Positions 46,751 through 58,376 of a stretch of DNA of 64,000 bases are shown one piece after another (position 1 is the first letter of the stretch; each line of letters starts with the position of its first letter). The position numbers and the translations under genes were made by a program. The DNA is from Gigaspora margarita (lineage: Eukaryota > Glomeromycota > Glomeromycetes > Diversisporales > Gigasporaceae). The notes beneath the pieces were generated by a model. The model searched no databases. It worked only from the letters and a program-made list of their open reading frames with translations, and had not been told where the DNA came from. Location of the stretch: NCBI GenBank assembly GCA_009809945.1, contig WTPW01000659.1, positions 120,135 to 184,134 of the forward strand, given 5' to 3'.

Positions 46751-47460
46751 ATCTACATATCGACATGTCTGGAAATCAAATTGGTTATTAATACAACCAA
46801 AATTTTCATTATCTTTCGGAATATTATATTTTCTAAAATTTTTATTCAACTTATCGAATGATGAAACTTGTTAATTTATTCAAAATAGTGAGTGTAAAAT
46901 TCCCTTAATGTTAAATTCGTTATATATATATATTTTTTTTTAAAAAAAAAATTCCACTTAAAAAATCACAATTCCAAAGATTCCTTGTCAAATCCTAATC
47001 CTCTAGTGCATCATCTATTAGCATACGATATTTAGCCAAGTAGTTGTAAAACTTTTACAAATAGAAATGCATTTAAGATGGGTTTAAAACTTTGATCGAT
47101 GATATCTCGACATCTACTTAACCAAATTCAATAAACTTTTTGTTTTTATTCAATTCTGCTGAATAATTAAAAAAGAAAAGGGCATCTAATTTGACTAGGT
47201 GGATTTCGAGATAATATGGATCAAAGTTTTTGCAAAAAATTTAAACGTCTATCAATCAAAAGTTCATTGAAAATTGGTTTCAAAATTTGATTAAAGATAT
47301 CTCGACACCTACCTGTCCAAATTCGATAAGACTTTTTTATTCAAATTCTACTGATCTTTATAATTAAAATAAAGAAAAGTTCATATTGAATTTGGCTAAG
47401 TGGGTGTTGAGATATCTTCAATCAAAATTTGAAAAAAATTACAAATAATGCATGAAATTT
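46751..47460. repeat. Two neighbouring imperfect palindromes
   Basis: 47075-47240 and 47270-47440 each pair GATATCTCGACATCTACTTA-type sequence with a mirrored TGGGTGTTGAGATATC-type partner, and the two resemble each other. The part 46751-47070 is plain A+T-rich DNA. Confidence 0.5.
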
Positions 47461-48704
47461 GATGATCACACTGTAATATTAAATGTAACAAAGTTAGCAA
47501 ACTTTATGAAATAATAAAATCTATTTAGTAAATTTATAAACTACAGTATACATTTTGCAAGTAGAATCGAAATTAAGTAATCCCATTCCCACCTCCATGG
47601 TTTACAGGGGAAATAATTTTCACTAAATGATAATCCATAAATCATGCTGATCATATATGAAACGTTAAGATAATTTCAAACAGTACAGTGAATCATTGAG
47701 CTACAATATTTGTTAAGAATTTTCTGATTTCACTTTCGAATCTTCTATTTTATGATATGATAACCCTGGTACAAATTTCATATTGCGCCAAATTTACTTT
47801 GAAGGATAACATGGGAAAAAGTATTCACGATTTTATTTAAGAAAATTTATACTTCATAAAAAATATTGTTAATCAATTTATTTAGCATATATATAGCTAA
47901 ATTAAATATGAAGGATAACGGATTTTTCCTAATTTTAAAGTAATTCTAACCTTAATTTTAACTTTAATTAAATATCAAATACGTTAAGTACGTTTACCCC
48001 GCTTTACCCCACTTTAGCGATCCCGGGATTTAATAAAAGATAAATTAAATGCTTGAAAATAAAAAAATCATATTGTTTTGTCATCATGAATTACAGGAGT
48101 AAACTATCACTTACGGTATACAAAGTCACATTCCCGTCGTCATTTTGATTAGTGTACCAAACCACTTTTTTAGTTCTTCCGCACTCCGTATTTTTAGGTG
48201 AGACCATTCCAAAAATTTTAACATTATTCCGGTATGCACGAATGTTAAAAAATCTCTTATACGTTTTAAAATACTCTTAAAGAGATTGAAATTCAACCTT
48301 TTAATTTTGTAACACTTAATTTAAATTAAGTTAAATTAAGTTAAAGTTTCAAAGACAAGTTTTGTGTGTTTTATTCATATGATTTGTTAAATGCGCAGAA
48401 TTATTGAAAAATTTTTTACATTCATATTATATTAACCTAATATTGTAATAAAATGCATTAAATTATTAAAACCAAAAATTTGTTTGATATGTAAGAAAAT
48501 TGTCCCATTTGTAAAAAAAAAAAAAAAAAAGGTATCATTTTGTTAACCCCTGATTCATAGCCTGATGATTAATAACAAAATAAAAGGAAAAATATGTGAT
48601 TTTTGATATGCTAAATATTTGATTTGAAAATGAGTAAATTATTAAATTATCTACATTTAATTATTATTATCTTTACTATCTTGTGTGTACATACAACAAT
48701 TAAG
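47461..48704. other. No gene recognised; 3' flank of the receptor-like gene
   Basis: Unique, A+T-rich. GTTTACCCCGCTTTACCCCA near 47993 is a short direct repeat; AAATTAAGTTAAATTAAGTT near 48313 is another. TTTGTAAAAAAAAAAAAAAA near 48510 is simple sequence. Confidence 0.4.
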
Positions 48705-50147
48705 TCAACACGAACATATGCACAGGAACCTACGTACTTTTACAAAAGATTTACGCAAAAATCTCTTCCAATTATTAGGTAATCCAAATACTAAAAACAA
48801 TAAAATTCCTTGAAATCCACCAACCCAATCAGTTGAAGTTACATTTGTTGGAATAGGATATTTATGAATAATTTGTAAAACAGCACCTGTACTTGCTAAT
48901 AAATTAAGAAATGCAAATAAAGATGCAAATAGTACCATACGTATTGCTGCTGCTTTTGTCACGTCATAGTTTCGGTTAATTTTTGCTAAGTATGTGGTAG
49001 GACGATTTGCCGCCAAACTTTTATATTGTCGTTGACGAGAAGTATCTAAATTTAATATAAAGTCATTGTTTGTTCGTCGATAGGAAGGATTTAAATCTGA
49101 TATTGAGTTGTCATTAGTTCGTTGATGGAAAGAATTTGGATTTATAACCAAATAACCGTTTTCTCGATATGAATAAAAATTTGATTCCCTGCTGTCATTT
49201 TGTTGATAGGAAGGATCTAAGGGTCTAATAGATGAATATCCTATTTTTGTATTATTGCTCATTATTTGTTCTCTACTTCCATAATTCATATCTGTAGAAC
49301 TCTTGAAATAATTCAAGTGTTTATATACAACATAAGCAGAACGTCCTAAAATGTTTAAAAAAAAAAAAGAAATTGACAATTGTTAACATCAAAAGTACCA
49401 TTTATTTCATATAATTCCATTAAATAAAAGAAAGGATCTTTACCACTTAAATAAACACCTGGGATACTAAGTAATAGGTTACTTCCTGAATTTGCGAATA
49501 ACCTAATCCATGATGGAGAAACAATATCACTAAAAGAAAATAAAATAATTTTCAATAACATGCCAAAAAAAAAAAAGATTGTAGATAACAATATTAATTA
49601 ATATACACTTACCAATGCATCGTTCTTGGTTTGATGGCCTTGTAATACAGAGAAAGTCCCGTAATGACACAAGTCATAACAATCGGATAGATAATAATAA
49701 ATCCATAATATGCCTTTTGCAAAGTAGGTGATGTTGTTCTCTTACGAAGAACAAGGAGATGATAAATATGTATTGAAAAACATAGTGCACATGCTATAGC
49801 AACATAACACATATATTGTAACTGTTTATTATAAAACAAAAAAGTTAGAAGTATATATAAATAATTTTAAAAGAAAATAAATAACATTTTGCATTCATAA
49901 TGAACAAAATTATGCTCACCAATAATCCTTGAAAAACGCAAAATTCATAAGGAGCATCTTTCAATTTGTTTTTCCAAATTATACTGAGTAATACATCAAG
50001 AGAGAAAATAGCATAGGAAATTGACATTATTGCAATCAGATAACTTTTCCCTTTACGATATAATATTACAGCGGTATAAATTGAACATATTAATGATATG
50101 AAAAGGGTTATATTAAGAGCAATTATTATAATTGTGTCGGGAATCAT
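48705..50147 (-). CDS. Putative seven-helix GPCR-like membrane protein, 387 aa, 4 exons
   Basis: Exons 49920-50147, 49613-49821, 49444-49529 and 48705-49345 join in frame through GT-AG introns of 98, 83 and 98 bp. Seven hydrophobic spans are visible: about residues 4-30, 38-58, 68-98, 108-135, 150-175, 310-335 and 347-363. The N-terminus is short and outside in the usual model; the tail is basic and cysteine-containing (RRFLCICSC), which may allow lipidation. Between helices 5 and 6 lies a hydrophilic loop of about 120 residues with degenerate repeats (DPSYQQNDS, NPNSFHQRTNDN, NPSYRRTNNDF, DTSRQRQ). The topology suits a fungal G-protein-coupled receptor, for example of the nutrient or glucose-sensing Git3 type or a pheromone receptor type. 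No class-defining motif allows a firm choice. The start is the first ATG before helix 1. Confidence 0.8.
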
Positions 50148-52669
50148 TTTTGATCAAGAAATTCGTAAATAAAGAAAAATGATTATATTGGGGCTTCGCT
50201 TAGTTTAAGTATTTTTTTTTTTTTTTAAGTACACGCAGTGAAGTTACAAGTTATAAACAGTTAGTTTGAAAATTCATTTTCTACCTAATTATATAATTCA
50301 TTAATTAATTATAGTATCCTTTTAAAGCTAATGTATTGATTAAGATTTAACTTTTCATGCACTCCATAATTTAAGTTTGATCGCTAAAACGTAGATCTTG
50401 AATGATTTTAAATACCATAAATAGATATACACTAAACTAAACGTAAATTCATTTGCCATATTAAATTTTATTGTGATTATTCTATTTGTCAGAATCCTTT
50501 TCTATATATTCAGTTTATAATTCGAATTTATATAAATTCGGAATAAATTCGGATTCAACTCGAAAATTTTCAACCGTAATTTCTCGAAATAGAAGGCATG
50601 GGTGTTGTTTTGAATTTTGGCCAAATTAAACTTAAATCAGGCCAACGCTCATGTCCACTATTTCGAGAATTTACGGTACATATTGCGTGGGTACAGTACC
50701 CTTGTAAAGTATACAATATTTGAATCACCTAGTTTCGCCATCAAAGTCAGGTACGTACGTAATCGCTGCTAAAAAAAAATTAATTTAAGCTTTAGTACTA
50801 CGTATTTTGATTAATGTGAAAAAATTACGATTACGATTTTTTAAATAATCTCTCCGATTTTATTTATAAAGAATTTAATCATTGTAAAATCTTAACAGTT
50901 AAATTTAATTTCATTAAGAATATTAAATTTGATCATATTTAAATTATCTAAATTGGGATATTTTGACATATGCTTATTATTCACGTTCAAATGTTCAAAA
51001 ATTTTTTAACGGAATATATATAATTATATAATTATTCCTTAAATTTTAGAAATTTAAAAACGTAGTAAGTACTCGATTTTTCATATCTTCGGAGTTAATG
51101 TCACTCATGTATTGTTACGCAAAACATTAGTGACATCAACTCCGATATATTATATGACCGCGTGAAGTTTTTTCCGTAATATTTAAAATATTTTCATGGT
51201 AAAAAATCACATGATTATATAAAATGTCGGATAATTATTATTCCAATAATGATACAGGCAAAAGTTATGATTATTTTTACTGCAAAAAATAATCTTTAAT
51301 ACCATAACTATTATTAAAACAAATACGTTTTTCGAAAATTCTTAAGATTAATTCATTCAAAAATATTATTGTACCATCCAAAAATAACTCCTTTTAATCG
51401 AATTAAATTCATTTCTTAAAAACCATATGGTCATGATTGATAAAATAGTTTAATGTGTTTTTATATATAAATTTGTTAAACGTATAAGTTATACATATGT
51501 TGTAGATAGAAAACTCTGGTCTGTCGATCATTTATTATTACAGTAAAATATGGAAATAAGTACTGTACACTTCTTTTTTTAATTAAAAGGTGTGTTTATT
51601 CACTAGTAATTTGAATATCGATAACTTATAATCAGTGTTGTCACTTGGTTACTGGCCAGGCAATTGGCCGAAAAGGGAAAAAAAATTATTTGCCAAATAT
51701 TTTGTATAAGCAAAGCTAGTAATATGATTTGCTAATATGATATAAATTAAATTTTAAGTTAAAGTTTGCCTGATAAAAATTGCTAACATTGCGTATAATC
51801 CTGTTAAGTTTATTTGAAGATCCGACAATATCGTGTGTGCTTATTTACAAAACATAAATTTTTATTATAAATATGTTTATTCACTGTAATTGCTTATTTA
51901 CTTTACAGTTAAGGTAACCGCAAAATTAATTTTTCGTTTTGCGTTACAAAAATCTGAAACTTGGGCCGATCAATCGGTTTTTTTTTATGTCGGTTCTATC
52001 GAACTATTTTGGGAAATTGGTGTTTCATCAGGTAAAATTGGATAAATAAGGAAAAAATAAATGCCAAGAATCGCAAGAATCGAATAAATAAGTAAAAAAA
52101 AATAACTTTGTGTGACCTAAAGAATATTTATTGATTTTGAATCTAAAATGGAACCTGGATCCTAAAGCGACTCAAAAGTTGAATTTTCAAACAAGATTTA
52201 TTTATTTTAAATTTATAAATATACCGAATGAAATAAAATGTGAAGCTTAGTAAATATTTACGAACTTGAATGATTTATTTCAAATAACTTTATAAATGTT
52301 CATTTTTGTTCGTATATGTCGTGTATCAAATTAAAATCATTTAATTTCGCCAATACCAAACATAAGCACTCACCCTAATATTGAATTTAAATTTAATCTG
52401 ACGCAAATTTTAATCCGATTCATGACTTATATACATACTACGACTCTTACAATATAGTTTATCATTTAATGCCTATTACATTATTTTATATATCCCCAAT
52501 CAATTCAATAACTGTTTCTTTTGATATACGAATATCAGTTTAATCTTCCTTAATTTGATATTTGATCTCTATTTAACTGTTCCATTCCTGGTTTTGCGCA
52601 ATGACATTTCGCAGCTATCTAATCTTCTAAATACATATTGTTAAAAGCTTTATTTCTATGGACTATATT
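50148..52669. other. No gene recognised; two small hairpin elements
   Basis: 50574-50676 is a 103-bp inverted-repeat element (CCGTAATTTCTCGAAATAG mirrored by CTATTTCGAGAATTTACGG). 51083-51148 is a hairpin (ATATCTTCGGAGTTAATGTC mirrored by GACATCAACTCCGATAT). The remaining sequence is unique, A+T-rich and without recognisable exons. The promoter of the receptor-like gene should lie just above 50147. Confidence 0.5.
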
Positions 52670-53105
52670 TAGGAGGATTTACCAGAAATCCCGAAATCCA
52701 AAATCCCGACGCACATAATCCCGACTAGGATAGAATACCGACAAGTCAACTAAGACAGGTTCCAGACAAAGTCAAGATCCCTACTAAGTCAGGATCCAGA
52801 CAGTTTAGAATCCCTGAATAGTTAAAATTCCGACTATCAAAAACCCCGAAGGTCAAGATCTCGACTAATTGTCAATATTTCAAATAAACTGTCGGGATGT
52901 TTCCGGGATTCTGTCTTAGTAGAAATCTTAACCTTCGGGATTTATGATAGTCGAGATTTTGACTATTCGAGACTTTGAATTTCGGAATTCTTAACTGTCG
53001 GAATCTTGACTTGTCGGTATTCTACCTTAGTTGGGATTATGTACGTACTGTACGTCGGGATTATGTATTGTCGGGATTTTGGATTTCGGGATTTTCTGGT
53101 AAATC
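52670..53105. mobile_element. Foldback element built of TCGGGATT motifs
   Basis: The left terminus GGATTTACCAGAAATCCCGA is mirrored by TCGGGATTTTCTGGTAAATC on the right, and most of the interior pairs as well. The heptamer TCGGGAT or its complement occurs about ten times. Related phrases (AAATCCCGA) are found near 34990 and 53670. Repeated subterminal motifs of this type often bind transposase, but no enzyme is encoded. Confidence 0.75.
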
Positions 53106-53754
53106 TATATTTGAATTTATTTTGGAATCTGGCTAAATCGCAAAATAGTCAAAACACATATTAGAATAGGCAAGATCTGATATTAAAGAGATCCAAAATA
53201 TGCATGCAAGATGCAAGTGCTTACAGGGCTTAGAAAACTGTCAAGTTATGCAAGTGCGTACAGGGCTTAGAAAACTGTCAAACTATGCAATTTGCCAATA
53301 AAGAATTAAGAAAATGTGGATTCATAAATTTCTCTCCACAGTTCTGATCTAGCCAATCAACATCAGTCACTAGGTCAAGATCTGGTGTAACGTGAAATTA
53401 ACAAAACAACGAAAAACCACATTAATCAAATAAATTTCACCTAAGAAATCACCTTTAGTATACTAACAAAAAAAAACCAATTCTAACTATAGTGTCACAT
53501 TTTAAATGGGATGGTGACATGTAAATAACCCAAAACATTTCAACCAATAGAATGTGTGGGGAGAAATTAATAAATGCGAAAATGTTACAAAATTTTGATC
53601 AAGCACGATTTATTAGGGTGTGCGGATTGCTAATTGTAATTTTGGTTTTACCCGATACTTAAAATCCCGATGTTCAAAATCCCAATAGCATCAAAAATTG
53701 CTTTCGAGAAAAAAAAATAGTTTTTAATAAAGTCATACAAACTTCATTTTTTTG
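53106..53754. other. Spacer with a 39-bp direct repeat
   Basis: TACAGGGCTTAGAAAACTGT and its preceding GCAAGTGC occur twice in tandem at about 53212-53289. Otherwise unique DNA. 53640-53690 has a fragment of the TCGGGAT-type repeat. Confidence 0.5.
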
Positions 53755-53886
53755 TTCCCATAATATAAAATTTGACTTTCATCGATCGTGGTTAGCTTAT
53801 TTTCAGATCAAAGACGTTTTTGCATTTCTTGACCAAAAGAGAGGGGTCGTTTATTTCAGAGGTAGCTTATTTTTGGCAATATATAG
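53755..53886. repeat. Dispersed repeat with GTAGCTTATTTTTG motif, copy 3
   Basis: TGGTTAGCTTATTTTCAGAT, CAAAGACGTTTTTGCATTTC and GAGGTAGCTTATTTTTGGCA follow the order seen at 755-905 and 32545-32690. Confidence 0.5.
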
Positions 53887-54071
53887 TATTCAAACTCAAA
53901 CTAGTTTGCAAACTTCAAACTCAAACCCAAACCAAACTCAAATTTAACTAAAAAGTTTGCTTCAAATCAAACTCAAATATTTTTTTTAATACTAGTTTGA
54001 GATCAGGTTTGTTTTGAAATCAAATCAAACTCAAACCTGGCCTAAAGTTTGATTTGATCCAGGTTTGTAGG
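53887..54071. repeat. CAAACTCAAA repeat with inverted halves
   Basis: CAAACTCAAA-type motifs (CAAACTCAAACTAG, CAAACCCAAACC and others) recur on the left, and complements of similar phrases (AGTTTGAGATCAGGTTTG, GTTTGATTTGATCC) on the right. This suggests a small foldback or MITE. Termini are unclear. Confidence 0.45.
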
Positions 54072-54129
54072 AACCCTACTTTGCAAGAACATACTAGATT
54101 CTCTGACAATTTGCAAAAATTCCTACACT

Positions 54130-54640
54130 TCTGAGAAATAGTTTTTTTTACTTCTCTACTATTTTTAGTAAGTAGCGAATATGAGCAAAGAGAAATAATA
54201 GCTAACTGCAGGTAAGAAAAATAAGTGTGTAGAGCTAGTATTATGCAATGAAGTGCAAAAGTAGTTTAAAATATTACTATTTTTTNNTTTTCANTTTTTN
54301 TTNNTTTTTTANTTCTCNACTATTTTTAGAAANTAGTGAATATAAGCAAATATAAGCAAATATAAGTGTGTAAAGCAATTATTATATGACAAAGAGCGAA
54401 GGTAGTTTACAATATTATTATTTTTTTATTTTCATTTTTTCATTTTTTTTTTACTTCTTTACTATTTTTAGGAAGTAGCGAATATAAGTGAATATAATAG
54501 TTAAAACAAAGAAGAGAAATAATAGCTAACTGCGAAGTGAGAAAATAAGTATTTAGAGCTAGTATTATATGACGAAGTGCGAAAGTAATTTAAAATATTA
54601 CTATTTTTTTGTTTTTGTTTTTTTTTCAGTTTTAGTTTTT
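54130..54640 (+). repeat. Tandem repeat, about 155-190 bp unit, three copies
   Basis: Each unit has TTCTCTACTATTTTTAG, then AAGTAGCGAATATGAG, then ATAAGTGTGTAGAGCTAGTA and AGTTTAAAATATTACTAT followed by a T-rich stretch. The first and third units contain GAGAAATAATAGCTAACTGC, which the second lacks. Ambiguous bases at 54286-54333 are in the T-rich part. Confidence 0.7.
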
Positions 54641-54703
54641 TTTAGTTTATTTTTTTTTGTTGTAAAGAATATATAATAATATATAATAAATAAAATATAT
54701 TTA

Positions 54704-54921
54704 CCGTATCCTATCATGAATAAGCACCCCCTTTTTTGAAATTTCAAACTCAACGTTCTTGATAACTATCTTATCAAACTTAATAAAAATTTTTTTATTT
54801 AAATTTTATAGATCTATAAAATTTAAATAAAAAAATTTTTATTAAGTTTGATAAGATAGTTATCAAGAACGTTGAGTTTGAAATTTCAAAAAAGGGGGTG
54901 CTTATTCATGATAGGATACGG
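54704..54921. mobile_element. Perfect 218-bp palindrome, TA-flanked MITE, family P2
   Basis: The two 109-bp halves are exact complements, by base-by-base reading. The centre is at GATC (54811-54814) and the ends are CCGTATCCTATCATGAATAA. TA lies on both sides (54702-54703 and 54922-54923). A degenerate relative is at 28758-28971. It has no spacer and no coding capacity. Confidence 0.9.
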
Positions 54922-55406
54922 TAATTTAAAATATAATATATAATAATAATAATAAATAAAACAAAAAATATTGATAACTCTTTCTAACGATCCTTTACAC
55001 CAAATTTTCCAAGAACTCCGACCTACGAAAACTGTACAGTTATCATATGTAATATGGAACAAAGTTGCACTTTCACCAGCTAGGACTCAAGGCTATTCAC
55101 TGAGTGTTTGGTTCTTCTTGAACCAAAAGCAGTCACTACTGAAATAGAGTTGAAAAAGAGGACTCACCTAAGTGAGGCCTCTTAGCAGAAGTATGAAAAA
55201 CTACCAAGCAAAGAAGTAGTAGATAGCTTTGTTAAGGTTTTTGGATGTGAAAACAGACAGGAATACTTGGTTAGATATAATATTCGGTATAGTGTAACTC
55301 TTTCAAGCCTCTACAATTTGGTGCACTTTTCCTCCTGCTCCTTTGGCATTTCGAAATTTCAACAAAGTGGGCATTTCATTTTACCCTCTCCAAAAGATCG
55401 GCAATG

Positions 55407-56494
55407 TAGAGATGGGAATCGAACCTAATATGATCGATCATAATCGATCATATCGTTTGATTGATTATAAAAGTCTTTGATCGATCATGATCGATCATAT
55501 AGTTTGATTGATCATAAAGTTTGATCGATTATAACCTTTTAATCAATTATAATTGATTATATATATAATCGATTATATATACAATTAATAACAAAATTTG
55601 CTATTTTTACTCAAACTTGACAATGGATATCTTGATGACTAGTGATCAAAAACGGCTCAAATTTTTATAATAAATAGTATCAATATTTATGTATGATATA
55701 TAAAAATTTTAGCTAATTTGGTCTGATAATTCTAGAGTAATCGTTTGTATATGATAGTCAATTTTTTTAAAAAAATTGACTATCNTATACAAGCGNTTAC
55801 TTGAGNATNACCAAACCAAATTGGCTAAAATTTTTATATATCATATATAAATATCGATACTATCTATGGTAAAAATTTGGACCGAATTGGATTACTAGTT
55901 AGTGAGATATCCATCGTCAAATTTTGAGTAAAAATAACGAAAATTTTATATAGTCGATTATTAAAAAATCTGTTATTTTTACTCAAACTTTGACGATTGA
56001 TATCTCAATAACTAGTAATCCAATTCAGTCCAAATTTTTGCCATAGATAGTATCGAAATTAATCTATGATATATAAAAATTTTAGTCGATTTGGTCTGGT
56101 AATTTTCAAGTAATCGCTTGTATACGATAGTCAATTTTTTAAAAAAATTAACTATCGTATACAAACGATTACTCTAGAATTATCAGACAAATTGGCTAAA
56201 ATTTTTATATATTATAAAAGAATATCGACAATATCTATAACAAAAATTTGAGCTGACTTGGATTACTAATTATCAAGATATCCATTGTCAAATTTGAGTA
56301 AAAATAGCAATTTTTTTAATAATATTATTTATAATCGATCATATGATTGGTCATAAATTATGATTGATCATATGATCGTGATTGATCATATGCAATGGCC
56401 AATCAAAATACTATGATCGATCATAAAATTGATCTCCTTTGTATATAATTGATCAATGATCGATCACGAGATATATGACCGATTCCAATCTCTA
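55407..56494. mobile_element. hAT-like non-autonomous element, 1088 bp, with GATCGATCA subterminal arrays
   Basis: Left end TAGAGATGGGAATCGAACCT and right end inverted TAGAGATTGGAATCGGTCAT. The 8-bp duplication CGGCAATG is perfect (55399-55406 and 56495-56502). GATCGATCAT-type motifs fill both subterminal regions. The middle contains mirrored blocks (ACAAGCG-TTAC, AATTGACTATC) repeated about twice per side. Ambiguous bases near 55785-55809 are inside one hairpin arm. No transposase. Confidence 0.9.
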
Positions 56495-57009
56495 CGGCAA
56501 TGTTTATTCCTTCCAAATCGGGAACACCTACCTATTTGAGATCAATGTCACGAGTGATCTTTAGCTGCGAAGTAAACGGTGAATGACGTGTTAGAGATGT
56601 TTTAGATCGTTTGCAGAAATTTCTCACAAATCAAGCTACAAGGCGACCTTTAATGTACTAGTTTTTCTTTTCTTTTTCTTTTGTTTCTAACATTGTACAT
56701 ATAATACTTACGTAGACTGGTTCTATAGTATTATATAATTTTTATAGAATATAGATTTCATTTTATTTTGTTGAGATCATTTTTTCTTTGTTTTCTTATC
56801 TTGTTTCTTTTTACTTTTCTTACTTGTTATTTCGCTTAGGATTAGTAGTTTCCCTCCTTTTTTTTATACTCCCCTTTATATTTCATTTCATTTTAGTTTT
56901 TTTTCTTGTGATAGATCTGAGTAAAATCGTTCTACCACCGAAGTGAGGTGAGAAGGATTTAAAGAAAATGGCGGTCTTGACAAGGCTAACAGCAGCCATT
57001 CAGTGATTA

Positions 57010-57483
57010 GGGGGCATCCATAAATAACGTTATGCTTGAGGGGGGGGTCCCCAAAATATAACGATTTTCCAATATGTAGAGGGGGTCCCCCCAACATAAC
57101 GCAATTTTTTATAAAAATTTGTCTAAAACTTGATTCAGTGGTCCAAATTGGATGATTTTGGTATCATTCGAACCGTCTCGAGGAGAGGAATCGAATAGTA
57201 CCAATTTCATTTGATTAGGATCGCTGGATCACGTTTTATTAACGAAATACTATTGGTTATTATGTTTTCTTATAAAATTACTATAAAATCAATAGTATTT
57301 CGTTAATAAAACGTGATCCAGTAATCCAAAATCATCTATATTAGACCACTGGGTCATTATATATTCAAGTTTTTGTAAAATTTTATATATAAACATACAG
57401 ATTTTTAAAAATTTTTTTATATAGTAGAGGGGGGGTCAAGAGCTACTATGTAGGGGTACATAACGTTATTTATGGATGCCCCC
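57010..57483. mobile_element. MITE, 474 bp, TTA-flanked (PIF/Harbinger-like?)
   Basis: The left end GGGGGCATCCATAAATAACG is mirrored exactly on the right. TTA lies on each side (57007-57009 and 57484-57486). A 3-bp TTA/TAA target suits PIF/Harbinger, but a TA target (Tc1/mariner) cannot be excluded since TTA contains TA. A second inverted repeat (AATACTATTGG... and mirror) is inside. Open frame 56888-57097 runs into this element by chance. Confidence 0.8.
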
Positions 57484-57702
57484 TTACAGGGATAACTTGC
57501 AGTGAGTTGCGGGCCTCTATATGAGAAAAACTAGTTGTCATGGCAGGTCGCACCTGGGTACTTCGGTATTGAGTGAGTTTTTATTTGAAAAGGAGGATTT
57601 AGTTAGCAGCCAGAAAATTGAATTTAGCTTATTAACTTACCGTAACTAAATTATGTAAATTTTTACAAATCTTCTAAAATAAAAGCAGGACCGCTAGTTA
57701 AA

Positions 57703-57971
57703 AAAAAATAATAATAAATAAAAAAAATATAAAATTTATATTAAATTGCAAAACCTTGTGAAAACATGTGAAAACCTGTAAAATGTTTAAAAATAAGTAT
57801 ACAGTATAATAGTATTGATTAGAATTATTATTTGTGATTGCAGGATTGTTAATCTGATTACTATTGATTATTACCGATTATTATCGATTACTAACTTAAT
57901 TAATAGTTCTCGTCAGAGAGATTTTAATCGATTACTATCCAATAACCGATAAAAATCAATAGTAATCCCTG
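57703..57971. other. A+T-rich spacer with GATTACTATTG-type motifs
   Basis: TGATTACTATTGATTATTAC CGATTA-like phrases repeat at 57855-57965, partly in inverted orientation. No gene. Confidence 0.4.
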
Positions 57972-58376
57972 TACAAATTTTGGTGATGTACTGCTGAAAT
58001 GTAGGTTCTTTTCCTCAGGTTCGACTCTGGTAGCCAGGTTGCTGGACCCCTTTTTCAAGAGTCTTATTGCCTGATTCTCCGGCTCCAGTTTTTGATATTC
58101 CAGCTTTGGTAGCACTGTCAAAGATCTTTACTACCTTCTTACTCAGAACTTGCCAGATAGGTTTCTATTTCTCTGGTTCCTTGGATTTTGTGCACCCAAA
58201 GGCTCTATACAAAATGGTATACCAAGGGCTACAGATAATGTACCCAAACCGATCGATAAGAAACAGTTGCTAGAATGCAGGTCTATTTTTCCAAAGCATC
58301 ACCAGTAGGATTTGAACCCTAAACCTGCTGCTTGGAGTGGCAACTTACCAACTTCCTTAAATCACTATACCCTGCA
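57972..58376 (-). mobile_element. SINE copy lacking its 3' half
   Basis: The right end is the tRNA-like head in antisense; its B box reads GGTTCAAATCC on the minus strand (about 58304-58314). The body matches the first 420 bp of the SINE at 3533 and then stops. The tail and any target duplication are missing. The open frame 57924-58121 on the SINE strand includes the frame kept in the other copies. Confidence 0.75.

Larger units (their letters stand above)
54963..57702 (+). pseudogene. Decayed, poly(A)-ended retroelement-like coding region, split by two MITEs
   Basis: Protein-like stretches occur in shifting frames: DPLHQIFQELRPTKTVQLSY (about 54986-55045), LPSKEVVDSFVKVFGCENRQ (about 55202-55261) and PPAPLAFRNFNKVGISFYPL (about 55333-55392). 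Beyond the first MITE come YSFQIGNTYLFEINVTSDL and VRDVLDRLQKFLTNQATRR (about 56600-56655). I do not recognise the family. The 3' end (about 57670-57700, TAAAATAAAAGCAGGACCGC then A-rich) resembles that of the LINE at 10961 (AATAATAAAGGCAGG). ATAATAATAAATAAAA occurs at both edges, a weak, low-complexity target-repeat candidate. It may be a LINE or another retro-inserted gene. MITEs at 55407-56494 and 57010-57483 interrupt it. Confidence 0.5.
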
